Below are positions 10,401 to 17,954 of a stretch of DNA of 64,000 bases, piece by piece. The notes beneath the pieces are model-generated. The model was not told the DNA's origin and did not search any database. It saw only the letters and a list, made by a program, of their open reading frames with translations. Each line of letters begins with the position of its first letter. Within the stretch, counting starts at the first letter, position 1. The DNA is from Bacteroidota bacterium (GTDB lineage: Bacteria > Bacteroidota > Bacteroidia > Chitinophagales > Chitinophagaceae): NCBI GenBank assembly GCA_018268035.1, contig JAFDXI010000125.1:98866-162865 (forward strand), in the 5' to 3' direction. The position numbers and the translations under genes are program-made.

Positions 10401-10677
10401 AAGACTGGCCTTTGGCCGCATTGATGGTGAAGCTGCCATCTGCATTTGTGGTAACACCGGTCTTTGTACCGGCAATCCTTACTGTTACACCAATTAAAGG
10501 ATTGGACTTTTCATCGGTAATTTTTCCTGTAACAGTTGAGCTTTGCGCCAACAGGAAAGTATTAAAGAATAATAAAGCAGGTAATAAAAAAACAAATTTT
10601 TTCCCTGCCTGCAGCAATGGTTTTATGCATCTTGTAATGTTTGGTAATAGATGCTTTTGAAAAAATGGTAAATACAT
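7483..10677 (-). CDS. SusC/RagA-family TonB-dependent outer-membrane transporter
   Basis: A 1064-residue outer-membrane importer that works with the SusD lipoprotein and TonB-ExbBD to bring oligosaccharides into the periplasm. An unusually long N-terminus (about 45 residues with a hydrophobic core, ending FLLAQ) precedes a CarboxypepD_reg-like domain (about 47-130, VTGKITDEKSNPLIGVTV). The plug comes next (about 140-260, LNEVVVTGY, VRGLTSLNGANPLIVIDGVP), then a beta-barrel ending in GVEVTF. It is the first gene of the minus-strand locus. A 530-bp upstream region carries three identical LacI-type operators, so expression is probably controlled by the regulator encoded at 2864. Confidence 0.97.
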   Translation of the reverse strand: MYLPFFQKHLLPNITRCIKPLLQAGKKFVFLLPALLFFNTFLLAQSSTVTGKITDEKSNPLIGVTVRIAGTKTGVTTNADGSFTINAAKGQSLEISYIGKVKQTVVVGDDLMMNIVMKDDAASDLNEVVVTGYMTQKKADLTGAVAVVTPSELSKGHGGTNVMQSLQGVVPGLHITTDGNPAGDVGIQVRGLTSLNGANPLIVIDGVPSYTNLRDINPDNIASMQVLKDAYSASIYGTQGGAGVILIQTKKGLAGKTKISYHGSVGLANWNNKPDMLNTQQYGQALWQAAVNGGQDPAAVTQIYTYDWHTDNNGIPVLDKVTPRQYLNADSTMIAANTNWLDAISQNGIQHNHQLTVSGGNEKSTSFLSLNYMENEGTQIYTGFQRFTVRVNTEYKVIGDHFTIGENLEASHLIDHNQNVTHLALIEPPIIPVHSTDGGWGGSAVALGMDDYWNPVRELTLNKDNGNKYNKIYGDVHANIYFLKNFTFRSQLGLIYTDGYHRNIQFTFQEAGGKFNPTSSVDQWYWRETQLDLTNTLNYKLNTGKHSLDVLAGMEANKFVSEYMDGNRQTIAFQNYDFGYLSNATGNMTVSGGGDKYNLLSYFGKFNYSYNSRYLLSGSVRYDGSSKFGSNNRFALFPAFAVGWRLSQENFLAGSKVISDLKLRASWGKNGSLAGINSLNAQTFFASNYNYTSYSISGNETGNLPSGFYRVQTGNPDLKWEATSQTNIGIDFGFLNQKISGSLDFYRKYTDGMLILPPYPGAIGEGGYQYINAANMTNKGVELVLSYHGNSGKDFSYQVSGNVAYNKNLVNDLPKTVTYTWGGSALKGDGIAGHPWGAVYGFITDGLFQNQDEVDNSAVQPGKGIGRIRYKDISGPDGKPDGVIDYDYDRTWISNGNVTPKFEYGFSINLNYKNLDLSMFWQGVAGVQVYDQWKSYSDFWNVWIQNGFNHPTRVLDAWTLTNTKSTIPALSLNNVNDELRTSTYFVEPGQYLKLRNIQIGYSLPQSWVSRISMEKFYVYVMAQNLIMIKSSKYTGPDPENPDGASYANPYVIPRLFKLGVEVTF

Positions 10678-10720
10678 AGCGATGTTTTATTTATTTAATG
10701 AGACGACAAAGGACAACCAT

Positions 10721-10773
10721 CCCCTTTGGGGCAATACCCGACATATCGGTCATCAGCACAGGATGAACGACCG
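10721..10773 (-). promoter_or_regulatory. Hairpin-rich leader before susC
   Basis: Close to the susC start codon are three short inverted repeats: CCCC-ttt-GGGG (10721-10731), CCGA-cata-TCGG (10738-10749) and CGGTC...GACCG (10747-10751 with 10769-10773). The last two share bases and so are mutually exclusive. They would lie in the 5' leader of the mRNA if transcription begins near the operators. A regulatory role is only inferred. Confidence 0.35.
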
Positions 10774-10906
10774 GAGTAATTCAGTAAACAGTTTTATATA
10801 ATTATTTTTTTAGTACCAGCAAACCTGTAAAGCGACAACCAAACAATGGAGGCGTAAATGCTTTACACAGGGAGCCCAGCAGAAGCGATAGTAGCATAGC
10901 AGGTTA

Positions 10907-10921
10907 TTTAATCGTTTAAGC
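10907..10921. promoter_or_regulatory. LacI-type operator, copy A
   Basis: TTTAATCGTTTAAGC, identical to copies B, C and D. The core TTAATC|GTTTAA is a CG-centred near-palindrome. It is the operator closest to susC, about 230 bp before the start codon, and 63 bp from copy B, which is close to six helical turns. Confidence 0.8.
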
Positions 10922-10969
10922 AATTTTTGATTTGTTTTATCCCGGGCTGGCAGCATCAATAAATCTTTG

Positions 10970-10984
10970 TTTAATCGTTTAAGC
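10970..10984. promoter_or_regulatory. LacI-type operator, copy B
   Basis: Middle copy of the TTTAATCGTTTAAGC element, in the same orientation as A and C. It lies 63 bp from A and 64 bp from C. The even spacing places the three sites on about the same face of the helix and would suit cooperative binding or looping. Confidence 0.8.
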
Positions 10985-11033
10985 AGTAAAAAATTAATCC
11001 CCACCGAAATAAGACAAAACGAAAATATAGTTA

Positions 11034-11048
11034 TTTAATCGTTTAAGC
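11034..11048. promoter_or_regulatory. LacI-type operator, copy C
   Basis: Third TTTAATCGTTTAAGC copy, at the edge of a very AT-rich tract (11049-11092). It is 160 bp before the ATG of the divergent lipid-kinase gene, so a bound regulator could also affect that gene, though no promoter was identified there. Confidence 0.78.
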
Positions 11049-11208
11049 AAAATTTTTTTATACTTTTTTTTAAAAAAAAATTTTACTGCATTTTTTCTCA
11101 TTACAGCATCTCATTATTTCAAATTAAAAGCGTTCGTCAAACTTTACCTAATTGTTGCAAACCGGTGATATATCTTTGAAAAAAACAAAATCTGAAAGAC
11201 AGAAACCG

Positions 11209-12114
11209 ATGACACGTAAATTTATTTTCCTGGTCAACCCAATTGCAGGTATTAAAAAAAAAGATGTTGTCATCCAACATATCAATGACGTTTTTACCCA
11301 CAGAAATTTATATTACCAAATTATTCATACAGATCCTTCCGGTGAATATGCATTTGTAAAAGAAAAGATTAAAAAAGAAAATATCACTGACATAATTGTA
11401 GTAGGTGGCGATGGTTCTGTTAACCAGGCAGTACATGCAATGCACAAATTGCCCATACGTTTTGGCATCATTCCACAAGGCAGTGGTAATGGACTTGCTT
11501 TTGCTGCAGGCATTCCAAAAAATCCGCTGAAAGCATTGGAAATAATTATCAATGGCCATGTATCAAAAGCAGATGCGTTTTCTGTTAACCATCACTTCGC
11601 ATGCATGCTGAGTGGTATTGGTTTGGATGCACAGGTGGCACATGATTTTGCTGCACAGAAAAAGAGAGGATTGTCAACATATATAACTCAGACTTTACAG
11701 AATTATATTAAAACTAAAGGATACAGTTTTGAAATTGAGACAGACAATATTTCATTTAGCACTGAAGCATATTTTATCAGTGTAGCCAACGGTAACCAGT
11801 TTGGCAACAACTTTACCATTGCACCAAAAGCAATATTAAATGACGGTTTATTGGATATTGTAATTGTAAGAAAAATAAACAAACTCAAGCTGCCTGCAGC
11901 AGTATTCAAACAATTAAGAAGTAAAAATAATTTGCAGGAAATAATTGCAGGTCACCAGCAAAAAGATATTATTTATTTTCAAACACCATTTCTTGTAATA
12001 AAGAACCCAGATGCCGCCCCTCTGCATATTGATGGTGAACCGATGGTAAGTTTTCCTGAATTAAAATTTGATATAATAAGGAATTGTTTTGAACTGTTAC
12101 AACCAGGAGGATAA
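11209..12114 (+). CDS. Diacylglycerol-kinase-family lipid kinase
   Basis: A cytoplasmic or membrane-associated lipid kinase of the YegS/DgkB/sphingosine-kinase type, 301 residues. The catalytic domain begins FLVNPIAGIKKKDV. It has the ATP-binding GGDGSVNQAVHAM and the family motif PQGSGNGLAFAAG, then a beta-sandwich C-terminal domain with IDGEP near the end. The ATG at 11209 is preferred because the frame upstream starts only with TTG at 11152 and adds 19 unlike residues. It is divergent from the susC locus and convergent with adk. The lipid substrate cannot be deduced. Confidence 0.9.
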   Translation: MTRKFIFLVNPIAGIKKKDVVIQHINDVFTHRNLYYQIIHTDPSGEYAFVKEKIKKENITDIIVVGGDGSVNQAVHAMHKLPIRFGIIPQGSGNGLAFAAGIPKNPLKALEIIINGHVSKADAFSVNHHFACMLSGIGLDAQVAHDFAAQKKRGLSTYITQTLQNYIKTKGYSFEIETDNISFSTEAYFISVANGNQFGNNFTIAPKAILNDGLLDIVIVRKINKLKLPAAVFKQLRSKNNLQEIIAGHQQKDIIYFQTPFLVIKNPDAAPLHIDGEPMVSFPELKFDIIRNCFELLQPGG

Positions 12115-12262
12115 AATATCAAAAGAATTTTTACTGAAGACAAAACTTCTTTCAATAATGATAAAATTCATTTTCCTACATCAATACATGTATAAAAATG
12201 AAGCCAGGTATTGAATATGAAATACAAAAGTATCCTGATGAAATAAATGCCTTTCAGGAAAA

Positions 12263-12841
12263 TTAAACCTTCCTTTTATCTATTTCATGGCATAGAGTTT
12301 CAAAAATTTCATCAACACTTCCTTCACCTTTTATATGTACCACTTTATTGAACCGAGCATAATAATCAGCTACTGATTTAGTTTTGTTTTCATACTCTAC
12401 AATACGGCTACGGATAATATTTTCATTGGTATCATCACTACGGCCACTGCTTTGACCGCGGTGCAACAGGCGTTTCACCAGTTCTTCTTCTGATACATCA
12501 AGCGCCAGCATTACAGCAATTGAAGTTTTTTTCAACTCAAGTAATTTATCCAGGGCCTCAGCCTGTGCTTCAGTCCTGGGGAAGCCATCAAACAAAAAGC
12601 CATTGGCTTCAGGATTTGTTTCCAGTGCCGAACTGATCATGCCAATCACCACTTCATCAGGTACAAGCTGGCCAATATCTATAAAGTGCCTGGCCTCTAA
12701 TCCCAATGGCGTTTGCCTTGAAATTTCATTTCGCAACAAATCTCCTGTTGAAAGATGTTTTAAACCATATTTGGAGATTAAGTTTTGGCTTTGTGTTCCC
12801 TTACCGCTTCCCGGAGGGCCAAATAAAATAATATTAAACAT
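12263..12841 (-). CDS. adk: Adenylate kinase (short form)
   Basis: A 192-residue enzyme that interconverts ATP + AMP and 2 ADP in the cytoplasm. The P-loop GPPGSGKGT is at residues 8-16, the AMP-binding STGDLLR at about 31-37, and FDGFPRT at about 83-89. The LID is reduced to a short RLLHRGQSSGRSDD segment, as in the short bacterial and cytosolic type, without zinc cysteines. It has its own promoter (12867-12896) about 25 bp upstream and appears monocistronic. Confidence 0.97.
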   Translation of the reverse strand: MFNIILFGPPGSGKGTQSQNLISKYGLKHLSTGDLLRNEISRQTPLGLEARHFIDIGQLVPDEVVIGMISSALETNPEANGFLFDGFPRTEAQAEALDKLLELKKTSIAVMLALDVSEEELVKRLLHRGQSSGRSDDTNENIIRSRIVEYENKTKSVADYYARFNKVVHIKGEGSVDEIFETLCHEIDKRKV

Positions 12842-12866
12842 TGTTATTACTTACTCCCTATGCTCG

Positions 12867-12896
12867 CAAATATAATAGCTGGAAGTTAAAAAGCAA
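12867..12896 (-). promoter_or_regulatory. Bacteroidetes-type promoter of adk
   Basis: On the minus strand the -33 element TTG (12896-12894) is followed by exactly 19 bp and the -7 element TATATTTG (12874-12867). This matches the known Bacteroidetes housekeeping form TTG-N19-TAnnTTTG. Transcription would start near 12860, about 20 bp before the ATG. Confidence 0.8.
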
Positions 12897-13024
12897 CGGT
12901 TTCATTCAACACAAAATCTGTTTTTTATTTAATTATGTAATTTCACACTCGAAGGATGATATGCTTTAAAAAGATATCCTTTTTTCTGCATTCTGTTATT
13001 TTTAATTTAATAAATGATGCTTTT

Positions 13025-13516
13025 ATGATTGATGAAGTAAAACCCGGTTCAGACGATGCATATTCTTCTTCTGAAGAAAAAATTGTTTTGAGCAATGAAG
13101 AATGGAAAACGCGATTGTCGCCTGAAGTGTACCACATAGCAAGAGAAAAAGGAACTGAAAGGCCTTTCTCGAGTAAGTTTGAACATTCATTAGAAACAGG
13201 TAGATATTATTGTGCAGCTTGCGGCAATGCACTTTTTGAAAGTGATACAAAATTTGAAAGTGGGTGTGGGTGGCCAAGCTTTTATCAACCAGTTTCAAAA
13301 AGCTCTATAATTTATGCACCAGACAACAGTCATGGCATGCGCCGCACAGAAGTAATGTGTGGAAGATGTAACGCTCATTTAGGCCATGTATTTGAAGATG
13401 GCCCCCCTCCCACTGGTCTTCGTTATTGCATCAATGGCGTAGTACTGGATTTTCAAAAAGCAAAACAAGCGGAAGCCAATTATGAAACTAATCATAAAAA
13501 GACTTCCGGCTCATAA
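13025..13516 (+). CDS. msrB: Peptide-methionine (R)-S-oxide reductase
   Basis: Repairs methionine-R-sulfoxide in proteins. With the ATG at 13025 the protein has 163 residues. It has zinc ligands Cys63, Cys66, Cys112 and Cys115 (CAAC and CGRC), the SGCGWPSF motif around Cys81, and the catalytic Cys135 in GLRYCING. An in-frame ATG at 12956 would add 23 residues with a hydrophobic stretch that could be a membrane or signal segment. The usual MsrB start lies near 13025, so the shorter form is preferred with moderate certainty. The gene ends 5 bp before the convergent carbonic anhydrase. Confidence 0.93.
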   Translation: MIDEVKPGSDDAYSSSEEKIVLSNEEWKTRLSPEVYHIAREKGTERPFSSKFEHSLETGRYYCAACGNALFESDTKFESGCGWPSFYQPVSKSSIIYAPDNSHGMRRTEVMCGRCNAHLGHVFEDGPPPTGLRYCINGVVLDFQKAKQAEANYETNHKKTSGS

Positions 13517-13521
13517 TAATC

Positions 13522-14163
13522 TCATAGGTCATCAAATTGATATATCGGTGTAACAGAAGAGAAATCACCTGGCTGTAAATTAAACAGGTCTTTAATAATA
13601 CCATCTTTCAAACCATAAGCCCAACCATGTAATACAGGTGAATTGCGTTCTTTCCATGCACGTTGTATGATGGAAGTTTTTGCCAGTTTTAAAACCTGTT
13701 CTTTTACATTCAACTCTACCAGCCTGTCTGCTCTTTGTTCTTCATCCTTTATTGCAGATAATTCTTCTTCATACAAACAATATACATCTTTAATATACCT
13801 CAGCCACATGTTTAAAACCAAATCATACGTATGGTTGCTCATTGCTGCCTTTATACCTCCGCAACCATAATGGCCGCATACGATAACATGATTGACTTTA
13901 AGGTGGTTTACAGCATAATCCAAAACACTTAAGAGATTCACATCCGTATGAACGACAAGGTTGGAAATATTGCGATGCACAAAAATTTCGCCCGGCTGTG
14001 TATTAGTGATTTCATTCGCAGGCACACGGCTATCGCTGCAACCAATCCATAAAAATTCAGGTGTCTGCAGTTGTGCCAGCTTATGAAAATATTCCGGATC
14101 TTCTTCTGTTTTCTCATGAGACCAGGCTTTGTTTTCCAATAACAATTTTTCAAATGGAGTCAT
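13522..14163 (-). CDS. can: Beta-class carbonic anhydrase
   Basis: A 213-residue cytoplasmic enzyme that interconverts CO2 and bicarbonate. The zinc ligands are Cys42, His98 and Cys101 (CSDSRVPANEI and HYGCGG), and the Asp44-Arg46 dyad of the type I active site is present. It starts 11 bp after the SulP transporter gene and is surely in one operon with it. The pairing points to bicarbonate uptake and use. Length and motifs are fully standard. Confidence 0.96.
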   Translation of the reverse strand: MTPFEKLLLENKAWSHEKTEEDPEYFHKLAQLQTPEFLWIGCSDSRVPANEITNTQPGEIFVHRNISNLVVHTDVNLLSVLDYAVNHLKVNHVIVCGHYGCGGIKAAMSNHTYDLVLNMWLRYIKDVYCLYEEELSAIKDEEQRADRLVELNVKEQVLKLAKTSIIQRAWKERNSPVLHGWAYGLKDGIIKDLFNLQPGDFSSVTPIYQFDDL

Positions 14164-14174
14164 TCTATTTGTTT

Positions 14175-15755
14175 TTAATTCTGAAAAGATAGCGCTTCCT
14201 CTTTATCCGTTGCCATAATAATATGCCTGTGCATGTTTTTCGCAGGGCTCTTTTTTATCTGTACCCGGATATTTTTTAAATGCGCATGTTTGCAAAAGTC
14301 GTTAATTACCTCGGTAACATCTTTATCAATAAAATCTGTTCTTGAAACATCAATCAAAACTGCTGCATTTTCGGGTACAGTTTCAAGTTTATTTTTCAAA
14401 ATGGGTTTGTTCAAAAACGAAACATCTTTTCTTAACCTGAATAAATAATTACTCTTGTCATGAACAACAAAAAATGAGGTTTTAAAGTTGCTTCGCAATA
14501 CAAAGAATAAACCTACCACAATTCCGATAAGGATACCGACCAGCAAATCAGTGAATATGATGGCAACGATAGTTACAACAAAAGGAGCCAGTTGATCCAT
14601 ACCCCGTTTATACATTTCTTTGAATAAAGAAGGTCTAGCCAGTTTGTATCCTGTATAAATCAACACAGCGGCCAATGCTGACAATGGAATTAAATTCAAC
14701 ACAAAAGGTATGACAGCTACAGCGCCTAATAAAAAAACACCATGAAGAAAAGCAGATGTTTTTGTTTTCGCTCCTGCATTTACATTGACTGATGATCTTA
14801 CAATAACTGAAGTGATTGGGAGACCACCAATTAAACCGCTGATCATATTACCAATACCTTGTGCTTTTAACTCTCTGTCTTTAGGTGTAACCCTTTTATA
14901 AAAATCCAACTCATCTGAAGCTTCAATGTTGAGCAATGTTTCTAGGCTTGCCACAATTGCAATAGTGACGCCAGTGAGCCAGGTATCTATATTGCCAAGA
15001 TAACTGAAATCAGGAAAAATGAAAAAAGAAAAGAACTCCTGTGCATTAGCAGCAGACGGCAGGTTCACCAACTGATCTTTTTGTAACTGTAAAGTATTTC
15101 CATTAGATGCAAGCAGGTTAATCAAAACACCGGCAAAAACAACAACAAGTGGCGCAGGAATGAGTTTGAAAATTTTTGATGTTTTCACCAACACTTTGTC
15201 CCAAAATATCTGCATGGCTAAACAGACAATACCAATGATCATTGCAAGTGGTGTTATTTTTGAAAAAGCAGCAAGGATACCGCTGTAAGTATTATTCAAA
15301 TCATTTTGGACAAAAGCAGCATCACCTTCATAGTCTGCATCATATCCTATTAAATGAGGAATCTGTTTTAAGATGAGGATAATACCGATGGCAGCCAGCA
15401 TTCCTTTGATCACATTCGAAGGAATATAGTCACCAAATGACCCGGCCTTTATAAAACCGAATACCAACTGAATTATACCTGCTACCAACACTGACAAAAG
15501 GAAAGCTTCAAATGCGGGTACTTTTAAAATTCCTGCAGCTACTATCGCTGTCAACCCTGCTGCCGGGCCACTAACGCTCACATGCGAACCGCTGATTGCA
15601 CCTACAACAATACCACCTACAATTCCTGCAATTAATCCTGAAAAAAGTGGAGCACCGGACCCCAAAGCAATACCCAAACAAAGCGGTAATGCAACAAGAA
15701 ATACAACTACTGATGCTGAAATATCAGCGCCAATATTTTTGAAAATATTTTTCAT
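14175..15755 (-). CDS. SulP-family anion transporter with STAS domain, probably bicarbonate
   Basis: A 526-residue inner-membrane transporter with about 12-14 membrane helices (residues about 10-425) and a C-terminal STAS domain (about 440-526, containing AVLIDVSRTDFIDKD). The conserved SulP segments ISGSHVSVSGPAAGLTAIV and GLIGGLPITSVIVRSS are present. Family members carry sulfate, bicarbonate or dicarboxylates. Being upstream of and coupled to a carbonic anhydrase favours bicarbonate, as in BicA-like systems; this is context, not proof. Confidence 0.92.
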   Translation of the reverse strand: MKNIFKNIGADISASVVVFLVALPLCLGIALGSGAPLFSGLIAGIVGGIVVGAISGSHVSVSGPAAGLTAIVAAGILKVPAFEAFLLSVLVAGIIQLVFGFIKAGSFGDYIPSNVIKGMLAAIGIILILKQIPHLIGYDADYEGDAAFVQNDLNNTYSGILAAFSKITPLAMIIGIVCLAMQIFWDKVLVKTSKIFKLIPAPLVVVFAGVLINLLASNGNTLQLQKDQLVNLPSAANAQEFFSFFIFPDFSYLGNIDTWLTGVTIAIVASLETLLNIEASDELDFYKRVTPKDRELKAQGIGNMISGLIGGLPITSVIVRSSVNVNAGAKTKTSAFLHGVFLLGAVAVIPFVLNLIPLSALAAVLIYTGYKLARPSLFKEMYKRGMDQLAPFVVTIVAIIFTDLLVGILIGIVVGLFFVLRSNFKTSFFVVHDKSNYLFRLRKDVSFLNKPILKNKLETVPENAAVLIDVSRTDFIDKDVTEVINDFCKHAHLKNIRVQIKKSPAKNMHRHIIMATDKEEALSFQN

Positions 15756-15951
15756 CTGAATATGTATGATTATTATTTAATTGTCACCTGCATCCATGTA
15801 TGGAGAACAGGTAATCTTTAGAAAATTCCATTGCCGGTTTAATAAATGAGTTCTTAAAACATATAACTCATTCCAAAAAAATTTAGAAAAACGAAACTTT
15901 ATTGGAAATGAAATAAATTTTCAATTGCCGGCTACCGTAAAATGAAAGATA

Positions 15952-16248
15952 TTAAAATAGGTTGGGAGGAGGCGTCTGCACTTCAGCAACGTGTTGCTTT
16001 ACCAGGTCTTCCTGTGCGTAAATGCTATGCCCGTTAATTGACAACATTTTTGTTGCATCATGCAATGAAGCAAACAAATTGGTTTCAGAGGATTTGTCAA
16101 TAGGTAATTTTTTTCCGCAATCCGCAGCGTGCGTTAACTCTTCTGTAATCTGGTTATTAAACAACATAGCGCCAATCTGGCGAACAGGCATAAATTGTAT
16201 GCTTATCACAACCATACAAAACAACGCTATGAGTTTTTTTATTTTCAT
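15952..16248 (-). CDS. Small hypothetical protein with one N-terminal hydrophobic segment
   Basis: Starting at the ATG at 16248 this is a 98-residue protein with a signal- or anchor-like N-terminus (KKLIALFCMVVISIQFMPV) and a polar tail. I do not recognise a domain. The frame continues upstream to an ATG at 16326 that overlaps the fabG stop as ATGA, which would add 26 hydrophobic residues and couple translation to fabG. The shorter form is preferred because it has a more normal exported-protein start, but the choice is open. It is directly downstream of fabG on the same strand. Confidence 0.55.
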   Translation of the reverse strand: MKIKKLIALFCMVVISIQFMPVRQIGAMLFNNQITEELTHAADCGKKLPIDKSSETNLFASLHDATKMLSINGHSIYAQEDLVKQHVAEVQTPPPNLF

Positions 16249-16322
16249 TGAGATGACAAAAAAAAGAATGAAAATTAAAATGGCCAAACTCCTTAAAAAA
16301 GTTAACAATAAAACAATATGAG

Positions 16323-17072
16323 TCATATACTCAGGCCGCCACAGATGCTTATCACTTCTCCGGTAATGTAACTACTGAGATCGCTTGAAAGAAACATAGC
16401 AAGATTGGCTACTTCATCAGCAGTACCAAACCTGCCCATTGGTATATCTTTTAAAAAATTATCTGCTGCTTTACCTTCTTTTAAATAATGTGTCATATCG
16501 GTTTCAATAAAACCCGGCGCTATTGCATTGCAACGGATATTACGGCTACCCAGTTCTAATGCAATTGATTTGGTGAAACCGATAATACCGGCTTTTGATG
16601 CTGCATAACTTGCCTGGCCTGCATTGCCCCTGATACCAATAATTGAGCTCATATTTACCACGCTCCCTGACCTCGTTTTCATCATCGGTTTTATCACCTG
16701 TTTGGTCATGTTGTAAACGCTTTTCAAGTTTACATTCATCACCTGGTCCCATTGTTCGGGTGTCATGCGCAACAAGAGATTATCAATTGATATCCCAGCA
16801 TTATTAACACACACATCTAATTTTCCAAACTCATTGACTACATCATTGACAAAGGTTTCACATTGTGCAAAGTCTGCTGCATTACTTTTATATGCTTTTG
16901 CTTTTATGCCAAAGCCTTCTAATTCTTTTTGCAATGCTTCTGCCCGTTCTGCGCTGGAATCACTAACGTAACTAAAAGCAACATGAGCACCATTTTTTGC
17001 TAATTTCTTTGCTATCGCAGCGCCAATACCGCGTGCTGCACCCGTAACAATACAAACCTTATCTTTTACCAT
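16323..17072 (-). CDS. fabG: 3-oxoacyl-[acyl-carrier-protein] reductase
   Basis: A 249-residue SDR enzyme that reduces 3-oxoacyl-ACP with NADPH in fatty-acid elongation. The nucleotide-binding TGAARGIG is at residues 10-17, NNAG at 90-93, and the catalytic Ser143-Tyr156-Lys160 triad lies in MSSIIGIRG and SYAASK. The C-terminus has FIETDMT and ITGEVISICGG, typical of FabG. It stands alone, without other fab genes, so a paralogue with a different oxoacyl substrate is possible. Confidence 0.9.
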   Translation of the reverse strand: MVKDKVCIVTGAARGIGAAIAKKLAKNGAHVAFSYVSDSSAERAEALQKELEGFGIKAKAYKSNAADFAQCETFVNDVVNEFGKLDVCVNNAGISIDNLLLRMTPEQWDQVMNVNLKSVYNMTKQVIKPMMKTRSGSVVNMSSIIGIRGNAGQASYAASKAGIIGFTKSIALELGSRNIRCNAIAPGFIETDMTHYLKEGKAADNFLKDIPMGRFGTADEVANLAMFLSSDLSSYITGEVISICGGLSI

Positions 17073-17239
17073 AAATTAAATGTGTCTTGAACAATATTGC
17101 CACTGATGATAAAGCAGCAAAGGCCAAAGTTAAGTAATCAAAAACGTTTTAATAAACATCAGTTTTATAAACCGGCAACATATAAAAAACCAGGCATTTT
17201 ACTCCAATAAAAACTCAAATAATTTTTATCAAAAATATT

Positions 17240-17908
17240 TTACAATTCTGCCATTTCATTTTCTACAGTATAAATATTATTGCCTGCATAAATTATCTCA
17301 CCGGTTATATGGCTTGCCCTCTCTGACAAAAGGAATAAAACCGTATTGGCAAGGTCTTTTATAATATTTTTATTCCCTTGAATTGCCAAAGCATTCACCC
17401 TGATTTTATATGGCAACAACTCAACAGCCCACTCTCTTGCCAATGCAGTTTGGCCATTTTGTTTTGAAGTGGGTGAAGTTAAATAAGTAAGATTTACAAT
17501 AATTCCTTTTGATTTTTTCAATGCAGGTAATGCGAAATGTGTCATTAAATAACAGGGCACAATGCCATGCTGCATATTTAACCAAAAATCTTCATAATTG
17601 CATGCCTTCAATTCAGTCAACCCGCTGATTGCCGGGTTATTTATTATCGCATCAATCCTGCCATAAGATTTTATAATTGTATTGATAACTTCACAGCAAT
17701 TATCCTGCTTTGTAATGTCGGTTATAAACTGCCTGCATTTTTCATCACCAGTATTTGTGTCTGCAATTATTTTTTCATGATCATCGTCAGGTTGTGCAAC
17801 GAAGACAGGTATTGCATTTTCTTCAATCAACAAGTCTGCAATAGTTTGACCAATTCCTTTTACCGCTCCGGAAATAACTATTACTTTTTCATTTAAACCA
17901 AGGTTCAT
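17240..17908 (-). CDS. Degenerate short-chain dehydrogenase without catalytic Tyr-Lys
   Basis: A 222-residue Rossmann-fold protein related to SDR dehydrogenases, closest from memory to L-fucose-dehydrogenase-like SDRs because of the run REWAVELLPYKIRVNAL. The cofactor loop is SGAVKGIG (13-20) rather than TGxxxGIG, and NNAG is replaced by NNPA. The expected SYxxSK helix start is missing: GQTA is followed directly by LAREW, a gap of roughly 10 residues. The substrate loop after RVNAL is also shortened by about 35 residues before NTVLFLLSERASHITGE. The frame is intact, so it is either a pseudoenzyme or a decaying gene. It lies 167 bp upstream of fabG on the same strand. Confidence 0.8.
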   Translation of the reverse strand: MNLGLNEKVIVISGAVKGIGQTIADLLIEENAIPVFVAQPDDDHEKIIADTNTGDEKCRQFITDITKQDNCCEVINTIIKSYGRIDAIINNPAISGLTELKACNYEDFWLNMQHGIVPCYLMTHFALPALKKSKGIIVNLTYLTSPTSKQNGQTALAREWAVELLPYKIRVNALAIQGNKNIIKDLANTVLFLLSERASHITGEIIYAGNNIYTVENEMAEL

Positions 17909-17954
17909 AACAACTTTTAGAAAAGTGCAGAATTTCTGTTAACAACAACGCAAA

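Noticed and set aside
10810..11004. Minus-strand frame of 64 codons before susC
   Set aside because: It runs across two LacI-type operators and has no domain or credible start; the region is regulatory.
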